Source: Centrapalus pauciflorus (Eukaryota > Streptophyta > Magnoliopsida > Asterales > Asteraceae). Taken from it: a stretch of 64,000 nt of DNA. The notes under the pieces are model-generated. The model saw only the letters and a list, made by a program, of their open reading frames with translations. It ran no database searches and was not told the DNA's origin. The first letter of the stretch is position 1; every line of letters begins with the position of its first letter. The stretch spans positions 118,501 to 182,500 of the forward strand of contig JAANYP010002801.1 in assembly GCA_020465985.1 (NCBI GenBank), written 5' to 3'. Both the position numbers and the translations under genes were made by a program. Below are positions 23,034 to 35,200 of this stretch, piece by piece.

Positions 23034-24070
23034 GTATAAAGATAAAAGTTGTTGCTTAATGGATGGTAACCTGTTATATATCAGGTTTTACGTCAAAAAT
23101 TGTTATAATCGGTAAATATTACAAAAGTTGTTGCTATTAGTGATAAAAAATAAATAATGTGGCTATAAACGGTAAAACTACGAAAAATTATTGCAATATT
23201 TAACATACAACCAATTAATTAATTAAGAGTTTTAATATAATTAAACTGTAATAAACTAATATATTATATATCCTAGTAATTAACTTTATTATTTAAACTT
23301 TAAATTATCCATATAATTATCTCCATAATTATATAGGTAATTCTATAAATAATAATGTTTATCTTTTACGCATTATCTAATAATATATATATATGACCAG
23401 ATAATTATTTATAATTATCTCAATTTATTTGTTTATAATTATCTCTTTAACTATCCATATAATCAAAGGATAATATTAATACAAATAAACTCATTTTTAT
23501 TTAATAATAAATAAAAGACTAGATAATTATTTAATTATCATGCAATGACAAGTAATCACTACAATATCTAATATTGCACCTTTTAGTCTCCGTACTTTGA
23601 GATGTAATTAATCACACATTAATTTATTCTCAATAATCATCTCGCGTCATAAACAATATCCAATATTATTTATTCAATAGTTTGATTGCATTTGCTCAGT
23701 TTTGCTCATCAGTGTGACTCTCAAGTGTTTTATAAAATAAGTCATGATGCAGTAGTGATGTCATCTTGACACACTATATACTAATAGTAAACATACCATA
23801 ATTGAAGTTAATATGTTCCAAACTCATCTTTTTCACCATCCAAATACTAAAAATAAGATAAAAATCAACTCTAATATTATAGAAATCAAATACTAGAATC
23901 GTTAAAAGAAGAAGATGTTGAATGTTAAAATCAAACTAAAAAAACAAATGGATCTCGATCCAAAATAATATACACCAAAATTTTATCAAAAATCACCTTT
24001 AGGTACAAACAAACACGCACAAATAATAAACCGGATTTGAAACACACATGAAACTAGGTCTAGAAACACA
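23034..24070. other. AT-rich DNA, no gene seen
   Basis: The left part repeats the words GGTAAA and GTTGTTGC seen on the other side of the mitochondrial-like insert. No ORF or TIR is recognised. Confidence 0.55.
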
Positions 24071-24610
24071 TGTAACATTCCAAATTTTGGGTAACATAGG
24101 TGTAATTATTTGATTGAGTTATTTAAATATTTAAGGAAAAATGACATCAAATAGTTGTGTACTTTTGACTTTGTACTCATATATTTAGTTACTTTTTTGT
24201 GCACATTTGGTAGTCAAACTTTCAAAAATGTTTTAATTAGGTAGTTGGGAGACTTGGAAACCGACACAGTCACCATGCTTACATGGACGGTTTTTTCAAA
24301 AAAAAAAGGCATTAAATAGCTATGTACTTTTAAGTTTATCCACATTTATGTTGTGTACTTTTCTTTTGTGCACATTTAGTATTCAAACTTTTAAAAGTGT
24401 TTCAATTAAGTAGTTGAGTTCCTAAAAATCGATACCAACCGGTTATGATACTTATGTGGACATATTTTATGACATAGAAGAATGAGAGAATTTCATATAA
24501 ATCTTTGTAAACTTTTAATATATCGGATATATCCTTGCAAAATTCCTTATTACATATATACTAGTTTATTACCAGCGTATTACGCGGATATTTTTAATAT
24601 ATATAAAATA

Positions 24611-25891
24611 TGGGATCATTACAGAACCTAAATTTAGTGTAGAACTGTAGAACCAATATCGTCCATAGATTAGAATAATCTAATGGTCTTGATTAAAAGA
24701 GTTAAGTTTGGAATTAGTGAAAAAAAGATTGGTAATAGTGATATTTTAATTCTTGGAGTGGTAAAAAAGGAAAAGATTGGAAATAGCAAAAAGATTGACA
24801 TTAGCAAAATAAATATCCTTTTTCTTTAAATTAAAATAACATTAATATTATTAATTTTTAAATCAAAAAAATTATACCATAAAAACGAGAATTTTATACT
24901 CTTTAAAACGAGACCGGTCATGATATATTTTTTTCGAAAAAATTTTACGTGTTTATTTTTCGTAAAAAAAAAAAATTACCCAGACCACGATGCAATATAT
25001 CATGGTGAGATAATGAGATCATTCGATATCGAATGAACACTTTGATATCGTATATTTAACGTCAATGCAACACTGCATATACGCTCATTATTAACAGAGC
25101 TAAAATAATAGTCACAATTAGTAGTCAAAGTTGGTGGATTTAACGAGAACGGTTATGATATATATTTTTTATTTTTCGTAAAAAAATTTTACCCAGACCA
25201 CGATGCAATATATCATGGTGAGATCATGAGATCATTCGATATCGAATGAACACTTTGATATCGTATATTTAACGTCAATGCAACATTGCATATACGTTCA
25301 TTACTAACAGAGCCAAAATAATAGTCACAATTAGTAGTCAAAGTTGGTGGATTTAACGAGAACGATTATGATATATATTTTTTTATTTTTCGTAAAAAAA
25401 ATTTTACCCAGACCACGATGCAATATATCATGGTGAGATCATGAGATCATTCGATATCGAATGAACACTTTGATACCGAATATTTAACGTCGATGCAACA
25501 CTGCATATGCGTTCATTATTAACAGAGATAAATAATAGTCAAAAATAGTAGTCAAAGTTGGTGGATTTAACGAGAACGGTCATGAATATATTTTTTTGAA
25601 AAAAAATTTACGTGTTTATTTTTCGTAAATTTTTTTTACCCATACGACCATTCGATGTCGAATGAGCACTTTGATATCGTATATTTAACGTCGATGCAAC
25701 ACTGGATGTCCATTATATATTAAAATAGTAAAAAAAAAAGTCAAAGTGGACAGTTAAACTTGGTAGGCTGCTATTAATTCAATGTTAATTGTATAATTAC
25801 CATCTTATCCCTAGTGTTATATTATAATCTAATGGTTTACATTGGTTCTATGGTTCTGCACTAAATTAAGGTTCTGCAATGATCCCAACCC
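24611..25891. mobile_element. MULE-like TIR element (1.28 kb) inside the Helitron
   Basis: The left end TGGGATCATTACAGAACCTA is mirrored on the right (reverse complement GGGATCATTGCAGAACCTTA). The similarity extends through AGAACCAAT and the CCAT(A/T)AGATT region. It is flanked by perfect TATAAAATA at 24602-24610 and 25892-25900. The 9-bp TSD points to the Mutator superfamily. The interior holds four tandem units and no ORF. Confidence 0.85.
24908..25720. repeat. Tandem repeat, about 4 units of 213-236 bp
   Basis: Units start with GAGA(A/C)CGGT(C/T)ATGA at about 24909, 25145, 25358 and 25572. They share GATGCAATATATCATGGTGA and TTCGATATCGAATGAACAC, both containing short palindromes. The last unit is shortened. 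They form the interior of the TIR element 24611-25891. Confidence 0.85.
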
Positions 25892-26201
25892 TATAAAATA
25901 TAATAAATAAAAAGATAAAGATATAAATATTATTTTTTAAACAAAAGTATATAAGGTGATATTATTATTTATTATGACCTATTAATTTTGTATTTTTCTA
26001 AATATATATGAAGAGTAATTATTTTCTTATATATTTTTTTAAACTTTAGTTATATTATCTTATAATTTATAAGTTAGTAGATTATTAGATTTTGTTTGAT
26101 TTGAATTTAAAAGTGGATTATATTAAATTTGGATAGATCTAATTAATAAGTTAGTAGAGTATTAGATTTTGTTTGTTTTGAATTTAAAAGTGGATTATAT
26201 T

Positions 26202-26504
26202 TGTGAATAATAGTTTCTACCAATTCAATCAACTAAATGCAATTAATAAGAACACAAAATATAATCAACACTAACCAAATGATTCGATTGATGATCTTGA
26301 TGATTACAAAATGATTTCGGGAATGTTCTTCGTGTACAGTACTGCTACTCCCAAATGATTACCAATCGTACAAAAAGGATATTCTGACAGATCTACCAAA
26401 TTGGAAAGTCAACAAGACTATTTATACATATTTATACACTTTAAGGAAATTACAAAACAGTCCCTAGACTTTGATATTTCATCAATCAAAAACATATTCT
26501 AACA
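26202..26504 (-). repeat. 3' LTR of copia element D
   Basis: 303 bp, plus-strand ends TGTGAATAATAG and TTCTAACA (minus strand TGTTAGAA...CACA). It is identical to 41469-41771 except for one base at 26257. Confidence 0.95.
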
Positions 26505-26516
26505 ATCTCCCCCTTT
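26505..26516 (-). other. Polypurine tract of element D
   Basis: The minus strand reads AAAGGGGGAGAT directly next to the LTR start TGTTAGAA. Confidence 0.88.
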
Positions 26517-26535
26517 GATGAAAGTAGCAAAGTCT

Positions 26536-29500
26536 TCAGATTGACAAGCCCAGCTTCTGTTCAAATCTTCTAATACTTTTTCGATCTGACAGCCTCCATT
26601 CAATATTAGAAATAAACTCGACCAAGAGTCTTCGATCATTAACAGATAAGGCTCCTTTCTTTGTCTTCCTCTTTTGATCTGCAGTCAGCTTGCCTTTCAA
26701 ACCATTCAACACCTTAACCAACGTACCATCGGAAAACTTGTTCAGCTCAACACTCCTCATAGCTCTCAACCTTTTATTCCTATCTTTATACATGACAGCT
26801 GGATGCTTCACCATAATAACTTGAAACTCTTTAAGCTCACCAGCAAATTTAATATCTCTGTGTGGTGCAGTCATGTTTATCTTCCTCATTCTTCTTTCAA
26901 CTCCAATCTGTAGATCTTGCACTGACATTAATACAAGTTTGGTATGCATAAAGTGAAACAATGTCTTCAGCGCAAATCTACAATGTTCATTCCTTTTATT
27001 TCTGCACAACTCGTCAAACAGATCTTCAATATCAACTAAGTGCATGTTGAACATATCAGCTTCCGTGAATACATAAGTATTTCCATCAGACCTGGTTACA
27101 GTAAACTTCGGATAAAAAACTTTAACAAATCTTTCTTTTTCAATTTGCACCAGATCCACTATTCTGAAATCGCTCTTCACCTTCTCAACCTCTTGAGTCT
27201 TATTCCTCAGGAAACTGGCATAGTTAACCAGATTGGGCATATTCGGCTCTAAAACTCGGAATAGCTTGTGAAAGGAGCAAGGAGCTTGCTTTTTACAAAA
27301 GATCCGTTTTTCTAAAATGTCTTCAATGAAAGGCATCTTGTTTCTTTTCCTTATGAACTCAGCAGACCTGTTCTCTGGTAGTTCAAGCTTTTTCACCTTT
27401 TTCTTACTTATCTCATCCTTGTTTAACAAAGTCAACATATCTTGAATCTCTCTCTGTACTACTTGTTGTGCCTGAAACCTTAATCTGTGTTGTTTCTTTG
27501 ATTCATCAGCCAGAACAAATTCATTAAAAAATCTATCCATTACTTCCACTTCATTTAAAACAACTGTTTCTTGAGCGACACTGCTCTCAACAGGGAACTC
27601 CTCAAACTCTTCCTTAATCTGTACAACTACCTCATGCTTTTCAACCGTTGGTGTTGATCCAACATCTTTCATGATTTCTTCAACTAACACCTCCTCTTCT
27701 TCTATCCTTTCAGCCCTAAAATCTATATCTGTCAATGAAATTATGTCATCATCTTCCGACAATTCAATGTACTCCTCTCTTCCTTCTCTAGTCTCTTGAA
27801 TACTCTGCTCTATCTCTTTCTCTTGAACATCTTCCTCTGAATCAATATATTCAATGAATTGATAAATATCAGGCTGAGTGTTCAAAGGAACTGGAACATC
27901 TTCATAAAGAATCAATCTCAGTTCTCTCTGTTCACCAGCTGTCTTTTTAGATCCTCCGGCTTCTGTCCCTTGAGCTTCTGGTTCCTTCTCTGGATATGTT
28001 ATCATTAAAACTCCAGGAATCGGCTCATCAAGCTTTCTCCTCTTCTCCCCCTCATGAGGAGCATCATCGGAGTCGTCGTCGTGCTCATCATGTTTCCTTT
28101 TCGACGAGGAAGCTTGAGCTTTGCAGGTCTCTTCCACTGCCGCCACTCGTTCAGAGAGATTACCTAACGCCGTTACAACTGTATTCTCCAAGCTTATCAT
28201 ACGCTCCCTCATTTCATCAAACTGTTCAAATACAAAATCTTTTAATTCCTCCTTCAACTCTTCAATTTGTTGTTTTGACTCATTTTTCTTAACAGATTCC
28301 TCCGCAACATCCTTTCCTTTCAAAAACTTCTGAATATTGGACATTTGAGCCATGACCTCAGCCAGTTGATTTGAAACATCCTTGTTTACTCCAGAAACAA
28401 CTTCATTCAAAGCTGTTGACAAAGTTGATTCGGTCACAAACGGGGATAAACTCACTACTGGGTCACGAAGACTTCCAGTTGACACAACAGTTGAACTGGT
28501 ATACAGAACTTCTGTGTGGCCAGTGCTCAGAGTTGATATCGGCATTTCTCTGACTGGACTTCCACCCTCTTCAAGTGACGGAGCAACAAATGCTTCCGTT
28601 ACTAAGGATGTTCCAGTGGGAACACTCAGTTCAGCCACACTAACTTCAACAGATGAAGTTGACGCAAGTGTCCTAACGTGTATTTCAGCTAGACTCAGTG
28701 AATCAAATGAAGTCGTACACACGGGCAACTGTGTACTTGGTTCAATATCCATCAAGTCCAAGTGACTCTCGGATAGATTATGTGGCTCATCCCTGTGTGC
28801 AATTGAAACAGACTCCTGTTGAGAGGAGACTGAGTGGCTAGTTGGGCGTGCACTCGTCAGTGGGATACTGACTTGTTCAATGCTAACTCTCAAAGGAGAG
28901 CTAACAGTGGATGTGGGTAATTCCCGGCTTTCTGGGCTTAGGGGCACCCTCACACTCTCTACAGCTATGTGCTCAACCTCAATCATCATTCCCCCTCCTT
29001 CATGATGATCACCATCATCATCATCATCACCCTCTCCCTCTTCTTCTTGAATATCAGATAGAGTTCTCTCAGAGTCAGATTTCTCTTGTTCTTCCTCACC
29101 TCCCCTCACACTTCCTTCACCCTCACTCTCAGAACGGCTAACCTGAACTACAGCCCCTTGCTGAGGTTCCGCTATCCTTAAAACTCCTGGGCTAAGAGAA
29201 CCCGGTTCTTGGGTCTCTATCGGAGCATGATCTATTCGAAACAATTTCACATTTTCACTCTCTTGATCAGCATATTTGAGTAATGACTCTGGAATTGGCA
29301 TTATGTTGGCATTCGGAGAGTCCGGCACTTCATGCAAACTCATCATAACATAGTCTGGGCATCTTTGAGAATTGGCTCTCTTTGGAATATTTTCATTAGC
29401 CCTTAAGATCCCTCGGATAAGAATCTGAATAAACCTTTGAAGTGGAACGAATTTCCTTGCTCTGTTTGTGGTTTTAGCAAGTACAATCTCCTTTAGATCT

Positions 29501-30210
29501 TCCCAGATACACTGAGCAAAGTCATAGTGCTTGTTGAATGCGATCCCATGAAATATCCGCAGGCAATGAATGCTACATCGATCAATTCCCGTATGCTTTG
29601 AAGTCATGCAACGATTTATGATACCAAACAATGTGTACCATTCGCCATTTAATCCATTTCTGTGAAATTTGGAGCTCTTCGGAAGTGGCTTTGAGTAGCC
29701 TAGACAAATCAAATCATGGACAAGCTCTTCATCAGAAACAAAATCCTCAAAATCTGCTAACTCTGGAAAGTTCACAGTGTCTATTCGTCGTGGAAGAAAT
29801 AAATTGTGACGTAGCCTTGCAAGAGTGATCTTTGTCTTGAATTGATCAATCGTCACTTTAAAGTGGTGATTACCGTCCGCAGGAACAAATTTGACAGTGT
29901 GCCAAAATTGTTGTAAGTATACTTGTGGAATAGACGGCTTATACTGAAGCAGATAACCAAGAGGATGGCCTTTTAGAATGTCCACAATGATAGGATGGCT
30001 TACTTTTATAACTTTGGAATCTAAACGGTGGTTATTGTCCCGGAAAGGAAGGCAATGTTTTGGCTTGACAAGTTGATTGTCTGGGATAATATGTGTTTGT
30101 GAGGAACGGGCCACTGAGGGTGATCTGACTGGGGTAGAAAGAAGGGTATGATTTGACGATGAATGGGAATCAGAGGAATTTGAATTTTGGGATTGCACTG
30201 GGGATGCCAT
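26536..30210 (-). CDS. Extra ORF (aORF) of copia element D, 1224 codons, intact
   Basis: An uninterrupted ORF between pol and the 3' LTR, same strand as pol. I start it at MASPVQSQNSNSS; the frame is open 34 codons further up, but that part overlaps an acceptor-like sequence at 30219-30220. Residues ~20-320 form a globular domain (VSHPIIVDILKGHPLGYLL, VYLQQFWHTVKF, LFGIINRCMTSKHTGIDRC, CIWEDLKEIV) like a protein found after pol in Asteraceae copia elements. The middle is acidic and Ser/Thr/Pro-rich with a (EG)(D)n tract. A basic patch (SSKRKHDEHDD ... EKRRKLDEP) could be a nuclear localisation signal. The C-terminal ~350 residues are charged and helical, ending FEQKLGLSI. I see no signal peptide, membrane segment or enzyme motif, so an envelope role is not supported. 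Function unknown. Confidence 0.85.
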   Translation of the reverse strand: MASPVQSQNSNSSDSHSSSNHTLLSTPVRSPSVARSSQTHIIPDNQLVKPKHCLPFRDNNHRLDSKVIKVSHPIIVDILKGHPLGYLLQYKPSIPQVYLQQFWHTVKFVPADGNHHFKVTIDQFKTKITLARLRHNLFLPRRIDTVNFPELADFEDFVSDEELVHDLICLGYSKPLPKSSKFHRNGLNGEWYTLFGIINRCMTSKHTGIDRCSIHCLRIFHGIAFNKHYDFAQCIWEDLKEIVLAKTTNRARKFVPLQRFIQILIRGILRANENIPKRANSQRCPDYVMMSLHEVPDSPNANIMPIPESLLKYADQESENVKLFRIDHAPIETQEPGSLSPGVLRIAEPQQGAVVQVSRSESEGEGSVRGGEEEQEKSDSERTLSDIQEEEGEGDDDDDGDHHEGGGMMIEVEHIAVESVRVPLSPESRELPTSTVSSPLRVSIEQVSIPLTSARPTSHSVSSQQESVSIAHRDEPHNLSESHLDLMDIEPSTQLPVCTTSFDSLSLAEIHVRTLASTSSVEVSVAELSVPTGTSLVTEAFVAPSLEEGGSPVREMPISTLSTGHTEVLYTSSTVVSTGSLRDPVVSLSPFVTESTLSTALNEVVSGVNKDVSNQLAEVMAQMSNIQKFLKGKDVAEESVKKNESKQQIEELKEELKDFVFEQFDEMRERMISLENTVVTALGNLSERVAAVEETCKAQASSSKRKHDEHDDDSDDAPHEGEKRRKLDEPIPGVLMITYPEKEPEAQGTEAGGSKKTAGEQRELRLILYEDVPVPLNTQPDIYQFIEYIDSEEDVQEKEIEQSIQETREGREEYIELSEDDDIISLTDIDFRAERIEEEEVLVEEIMKDVGSTPTVEKHEVVVQIKEEFEEFPVESSVAQETVVLNEVEVMDRFFNEFVLADESKKQHRLRFQAQQVVQREIQDMLTLLNKDEISKKKVKKLELPENRSAEFIRKRNKMPFIEDILEKRIFCKKQAPCSFHKLFRVLEPNMPNLVNYASFLRNKTQEVEKVKSDFRIVDLVQIEKERFVKVFYPKFTVTRSDGNTYVFTEADMFNMHLVDIEDLFDELCRNKRNEHCRFALKTLFHFMHTKLVLMSVQDLQIGVERRMRKINMTAPHRDIKFAGELKEFQVIMVKHPAVMYKDRNKRLRAMRSVELNKFSDGTLVKVLNGLKGKLTADQKRKTKKGALSVNDRRLLVEFISNIEWRLSDRKSIRRFEQKLGLSI

Positions 30211-30217
30211 TTGAACA

Positions 30218-30235
30218 CCTGTAAAAATAAAAATC
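30218..30235 (-). promoter_or_regulatory. 3' splice-site-like sequence just before the extra ORF start
   Basis: The minus strand reads TTTTTATTTTTACAG/GTG with AG at 30220-30219, 9 bp before the ATG at 30210. This pyrimidine-rich tract plus CAG is a good plant acceptor and could produce a spliced mRNA for the extra ORF. No donor has been fixed. Confidence 0.5.
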
Positions 30236-30489
30236 ATGTTAGACTTATCAAGTACACAAATGACAACCTTCAAAATGTAGAAAAACTTGTAACATTTTAT
30301 CAGAAATTGCAAAAACTTGTGATTTTCTTTTTAAAGCATCGGGATTCCTGACAATAATTGAAAATTATTGAAAGGACTCCAAAGTCAATCGTTTAGAGAC
30401 CAATGTTAGAAAAACACAAATTTATAACAATTTCTTAAAAAATGTGACATTTTTCTTAAAAAACAAAAATCCCACACTTAGAAAAAAAT

Positions 30490-31095
30490 TTCTGATTAAA
30501 CTCGAATGAAATAACAAGTTTCTCGAATTATGCTTGATCTATGTCGGATGATACATTAGACAACTCGAATGATGAGTCTATGAAACTCGAATAAGACTCT
30601 GTAAATCTTGAATAATGAGTCAATGAAACTCGAATAAGCCTATATACAACTCGAATGAAGTGTGACTCAACTTCGAATCAGTCTTTGAGTTTTCTCGAAT
30701 GATGATATATAAAACTCGATATATATATGTCCTAAACTATGTGCTGAAAATTTTCTAAGTGTTTGATACACTAGACAACTCGCAAAAAGCACACTTCTTT
30801 CTCGAATATAATGTGTAGTAAACTCGATTAACTCTGAGTTTAATATACATCAACTCGAATGAGTCATGATTCAACTCGAATTACTCTCAGATGAAACTCG
30901 AATGACACATATAGGCAACTCGAATGACTCATACAGGCAACACGAATGACATACATATCAACTCGAATGACTTACATATACAACTCGAATGACTCTGTCA
31001 TTCAACTCGAATGACTCTTTGACACAACTCGAATGGAACTGTCAATCAACTCGAATAACACTTTCATTCAACTCGAATGAAGCTTTATTTGAGAA
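30490..31095 (-). repeat. Array of a ~22-bp ACTCGAATGA repeat upstream of the extra ORF
   Basis: More than 20 copies of the word CTCGAAT or close variants, at spacings mostly of 20-24 bp, best ordered at 30890-31085 (for example ACTCGAATGACTCTGTCATT). The same word makes up the array in the leader at 40454-41055. No ORF crosses it. Confidence 0.88.
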
Positions 31096-32256
31096 ATATC
31101 TATCTTCTTTTGTTACAAGTCCAGAACACTGATTTTATGAATTTTAGTTCAGGGCTATGTTTCAGTGTATAAAAACTTGTATCCCCTTCGAAAATGCATT
31201 TTAAACATATTTGTTTTACTGAACCTTGAACAAAAACAACTTTAAAGTTGTTGAAAATTCAAATTTCAGAAAAAGCAAAAATGCGAAACTGTTCTATTGA
31301 AAAATCGATGATTGTGTGTGTGTGATTTAAAACCGACTTATGAAACTTCAGATTCATAGTCATATTATCATTATGAACAACAACACACACTTAATTTCAG
31401 TTTCAAGTATCATTCAAACAATTCACCATTAACGGCCATGAATGCAAAAAACAAAAAAAATATTGACATACGAACTCAAATAAACTGAAATAATAAAGAA
31501 AAACAAAACTTGACTCACAATATTGATGAAATTAGATCGTCGGTTTGTGGGTTTTTTAGGTTTCTTTGAAGTGAAGAAAGGTTGTGGAAGAAGGTGAATT
31601 CTTTTTGAATTTCCGAAAAAGTGAATTTGAGTTTGAAAATTCAAATTTATATTCACTTTTTACCCGGCCCACTTTATGTTTTCAACAATTCAAACTCTCG
31701 GCCCATATTTTAAACCAAATTAGCCCATAAACCACCTTTTCAATCAAAAATTGTGAGTAAAAAAAAATTTGAATATCAAAAAAAATTTAACTACACAAAA
31801 AAAAAACAAAAACAAAAGACAAAAAAAATTTAAAATGGACTAAAAAAAATTCTTGTAAAAAAAATGTCACATGAACATCACAAAAAAAATAAAATGAAAA
31901 ATACACACAAACAAAAAAAAAAATAAAAGTATTAACAACAAAAAAAATATTAACAAAAAAATAACAGTATTAACAAAATGCAATTGCTCCCCCTTGAATT
32001 TCTGAAAGTTGCTCCCCCTCAACTTATTATTTCATTTTTCAGCTCTGCTCCCCCTACAAAATAACAGATAATTTTTATCAGATTTATGCAAAATCAGATA
32101 AATTGCTTTTCTGCTCCCCCTGCACATGACAATCCTGATCTTGTTAAATTCCAAAGAATATAAACTTTTATAATACATGAATTTCAACATCAGATAAAAA
32201 TCACTTAAAAATGAAATTTTACAATTATTATTTTGAAACTACTGAATTATTAAATC
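31096..32256. other. Spacer of element D between RNase H and the repeat array
   Basis: Non-coding. The part at 31740-31990 is extremely A-rich on the plus strand (T-rich in the transcript). Several TGCTCCCCCT words at 31985-32120 read AGGGGGAGCA on the element strand and look like extra polypurine tracts. Confidence 0.6.
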
Positions 32257-35200
32257 TTAACGATTCAACATACCTAATTTGTATACCAAAAAATTAAACC
32301 GTTTTTCATCTAACGCTTTGGTAAACAAATCAGCTAGTTGATATTCAGTAGGTACAAAATATAATTCTATATTTCCATTTTCTACATGATCTTTAATGAA
32401 ATGATACCGAATGTCGATGTGTTTCGTTTTTGAATGTTGCACCGGATTTGATGCAATAGCTATTGCGCTCTGAGAATCACAGTATATTGGAATCTTCTTT
32501 GGTGTAAACCCGTAATCACGCAGTTGGCTTTTCATCCACAACACTTGAGAGCAGCAGGAAGATACAGCAACGTACTCTGCCTCAGCTGTAGACAATGAAA
32601 CACAATAGGGAAAATGGCGTCAAATAGTTGTGTACTTTTGAGTTTGTACTCATTTATGTAGCGTACTTTTTTTTGTGCACATTTGGTAGTCAAACTTTCA
32701 AAAATGTTTCAATTAGGTAGTTGGGTGACTTGGAAACCGGCAACAACCGGTCACCATCCTTACGTGGACGGTTTTTTCAAGAAAAATGGCATCAAATAGC
32801 TATGAACTTTTAAGTTTGTACACATTTATGTTGTGTACTTTTTTTTTGTGCACATTTAGTAGTCAAACTTTTAAAAGTGTTTCAATTTAGTAATTGGGTT
32901 ACCTAAAAATCGATACCAACCGATTACTTTGCTTATGTTGACATATTTTTTATAATTAGAAATTAAAAAAACTTAAGATGATTTATTTTTTCTATAAAAC
33001 TATAAAAAGATTTATAAACCAAATATGTATCAAATTGATAAAATATGCTTTCATTTTATAAAAATATAATAGAGCATTAATTTTCAACTCCTAAACATGA
33101 TATCTATCAAATGAAAATGATATGTTTTGAATTTGATAAGCATGGTGTTTAAGAGTCATTATATCTAAGGAGAATTTCATATATATCCTTGTAAACTTTC
33201 AAAATTACGTATATATCCTTACAAACATTCTTATTACATATATATCATTCTAAACCTTTAAATCTTACATATATATCCAAATGCTATTTTAAATTTAGTT
33301 ACATCATTTAAAAATATTAAATATCATTTTTTAATTAATTTATTATTGAATTAAATTAGAAAACAATATTTCTTTATTTTTCTAATTTATTTTTGTGGGA
33401 ATCTAAGATGGTAGTTTAGGTATTCAAAAATTTTTTAAATGATAAAATAAATTTAAAATAGTCATTTGGATATATATGTGAGATTTAAAGATTTAGAAGG
33501 ATCTATATATGTAATAAGAAATTTTACAAGCATATATGCGTAATAATTAAAGTTTACAAGGATAAATACAAAATTCTCTTATTCTTCTATGTCATAAAAT
33601 ATGTCAACATAAGTATCATAATCGGTTTGTATCAATTTTTAGGTAACTCAATTAACTACTTAATTGAAACACTTTTAAAAGTTTGACTACTAAATGTGCA
33701 AAAAAAAAAAAAGTGCACAACATAAATGTGTACAAACTTAAAAGTTCATAGCTATTTGATACCATTTTTCTTGAAAAAACCGTCCACGTAAGGATGGTGA
33801 CCGGTTGTTGCCGGTTTCCAAGTCACCCAACTACCTAATTGAAACATTTTTGAAAGTTTGACTACCAAATGTGCACAAAAAAAAGTACACTACATAAATG
33901 AGTACAAACTCAAAAGTACACAACTATTTGACGCCATTTTCCCAACACAATATTCTTTCTTGGATGACCAACATACGGGTTTGTCACCTAGGAATTGTAC
34001 TGCTCCTGACGTACTTTTTCTGTCCATCTTATCACCTGCGTGATCAGCGTCAGAAAAAGCAGTCAGATGAAATGAAGACTCCCTAGGATACCACAAACCA
34101 AGATTTGGAGTACCTTTGAGATATCTTAAAATTCGTTTTGCAGCTGTTAAGTGTGATTCTTTTGGATTTGCCTGATATCTAGCACAGACACATGTAGCAA
34201 ACATAATATCTGTTCTACTAGCTGTTAAGTACATTAATGACCCAATTATACCTCGATAATGGGTTACATCTACATGTTTCCCTGAGATGTCCGCATCGAG
34301 TTTTGATTTTGAATCCGGAGCCATGGGAGTTTTCATAGGAGTACTATTGACCATGTTAAATTTCTTCAACATGTCTTGTATGTATTTTGACTGATTGATA
34401 AAGATACCATCAGTTAATTGTTTTACTTGTAATCCTAAGAAAAAATTTATTTCACCCATCATGCTCATTTCGAATTTCTGGGACATTAAAAATGTGAATT
34501 TCTTACAAAATTCTGGATTTGTAGACCCAAATATTATATCATCTACATATATCTGTATAACTATGATATCTGACCCCTGACGTTTTATAAACAAGGTTGT
34601 GTCAACTGCACCTTTTGTAAATCCACATTTCAACAGATATATTGAAAGTGCATCATACCAAGCACGAGGTGCTTGTTTAAGGCCATACAGTGACTTATCC
34701 AAAATATATACATGATCAGGTTTCGAAAGATCAGTAAATCCTTCGGGCTGATATGTATATACTTTATCAGTTAGTTCCCCGTTTAAAAACGCAGTTTTGA
34801 CATCCATTTGATATACTGTAAAATTTTTATGTGCGGCAAAAGCTAAAAACATCCTTATAGCTTCAATGCGTGCAACTGGTGCGAATGTTTCATCATAATC
34901 AATCCCTTCTTGTTGACTGTATCCTTTGGCCACGAGACGAGCTTTATTCCGAATAATGACACCGTGTTCATCTTTCTTGTTCTTGAAGATCCATTTCGTG
35001 CCAATTATGGATTTGTCTTTTGGGCGCTCAACAAGTCTCCAGACCTTTAACCGTTCGAACTGGTTGAGTTCCTCTTGCATCACCACAATCCAAATAGCAT
35101 CCAGAAGGGCTTCTTTTACATTTTTAGGCTCAATCTTACTCAAAAAATTTGAAAATAAGCATTCATTTATTGTAGCCCTTCTGGTTTGGACTGATGAAGA

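Noticed and set aside
24071..24133. TSD for the solo gypsy LTR
   Set aside because: ACACA before 24071 and CACAT after 47898 do not match, so no duplication is claimed.
26536..30210. Viral envelope gene in copia D
   Set aside because: The position after pol is env-like, but there is no signal peptide, transmembrane segment or fusion-type motif; the protein is charged and partly disordered.
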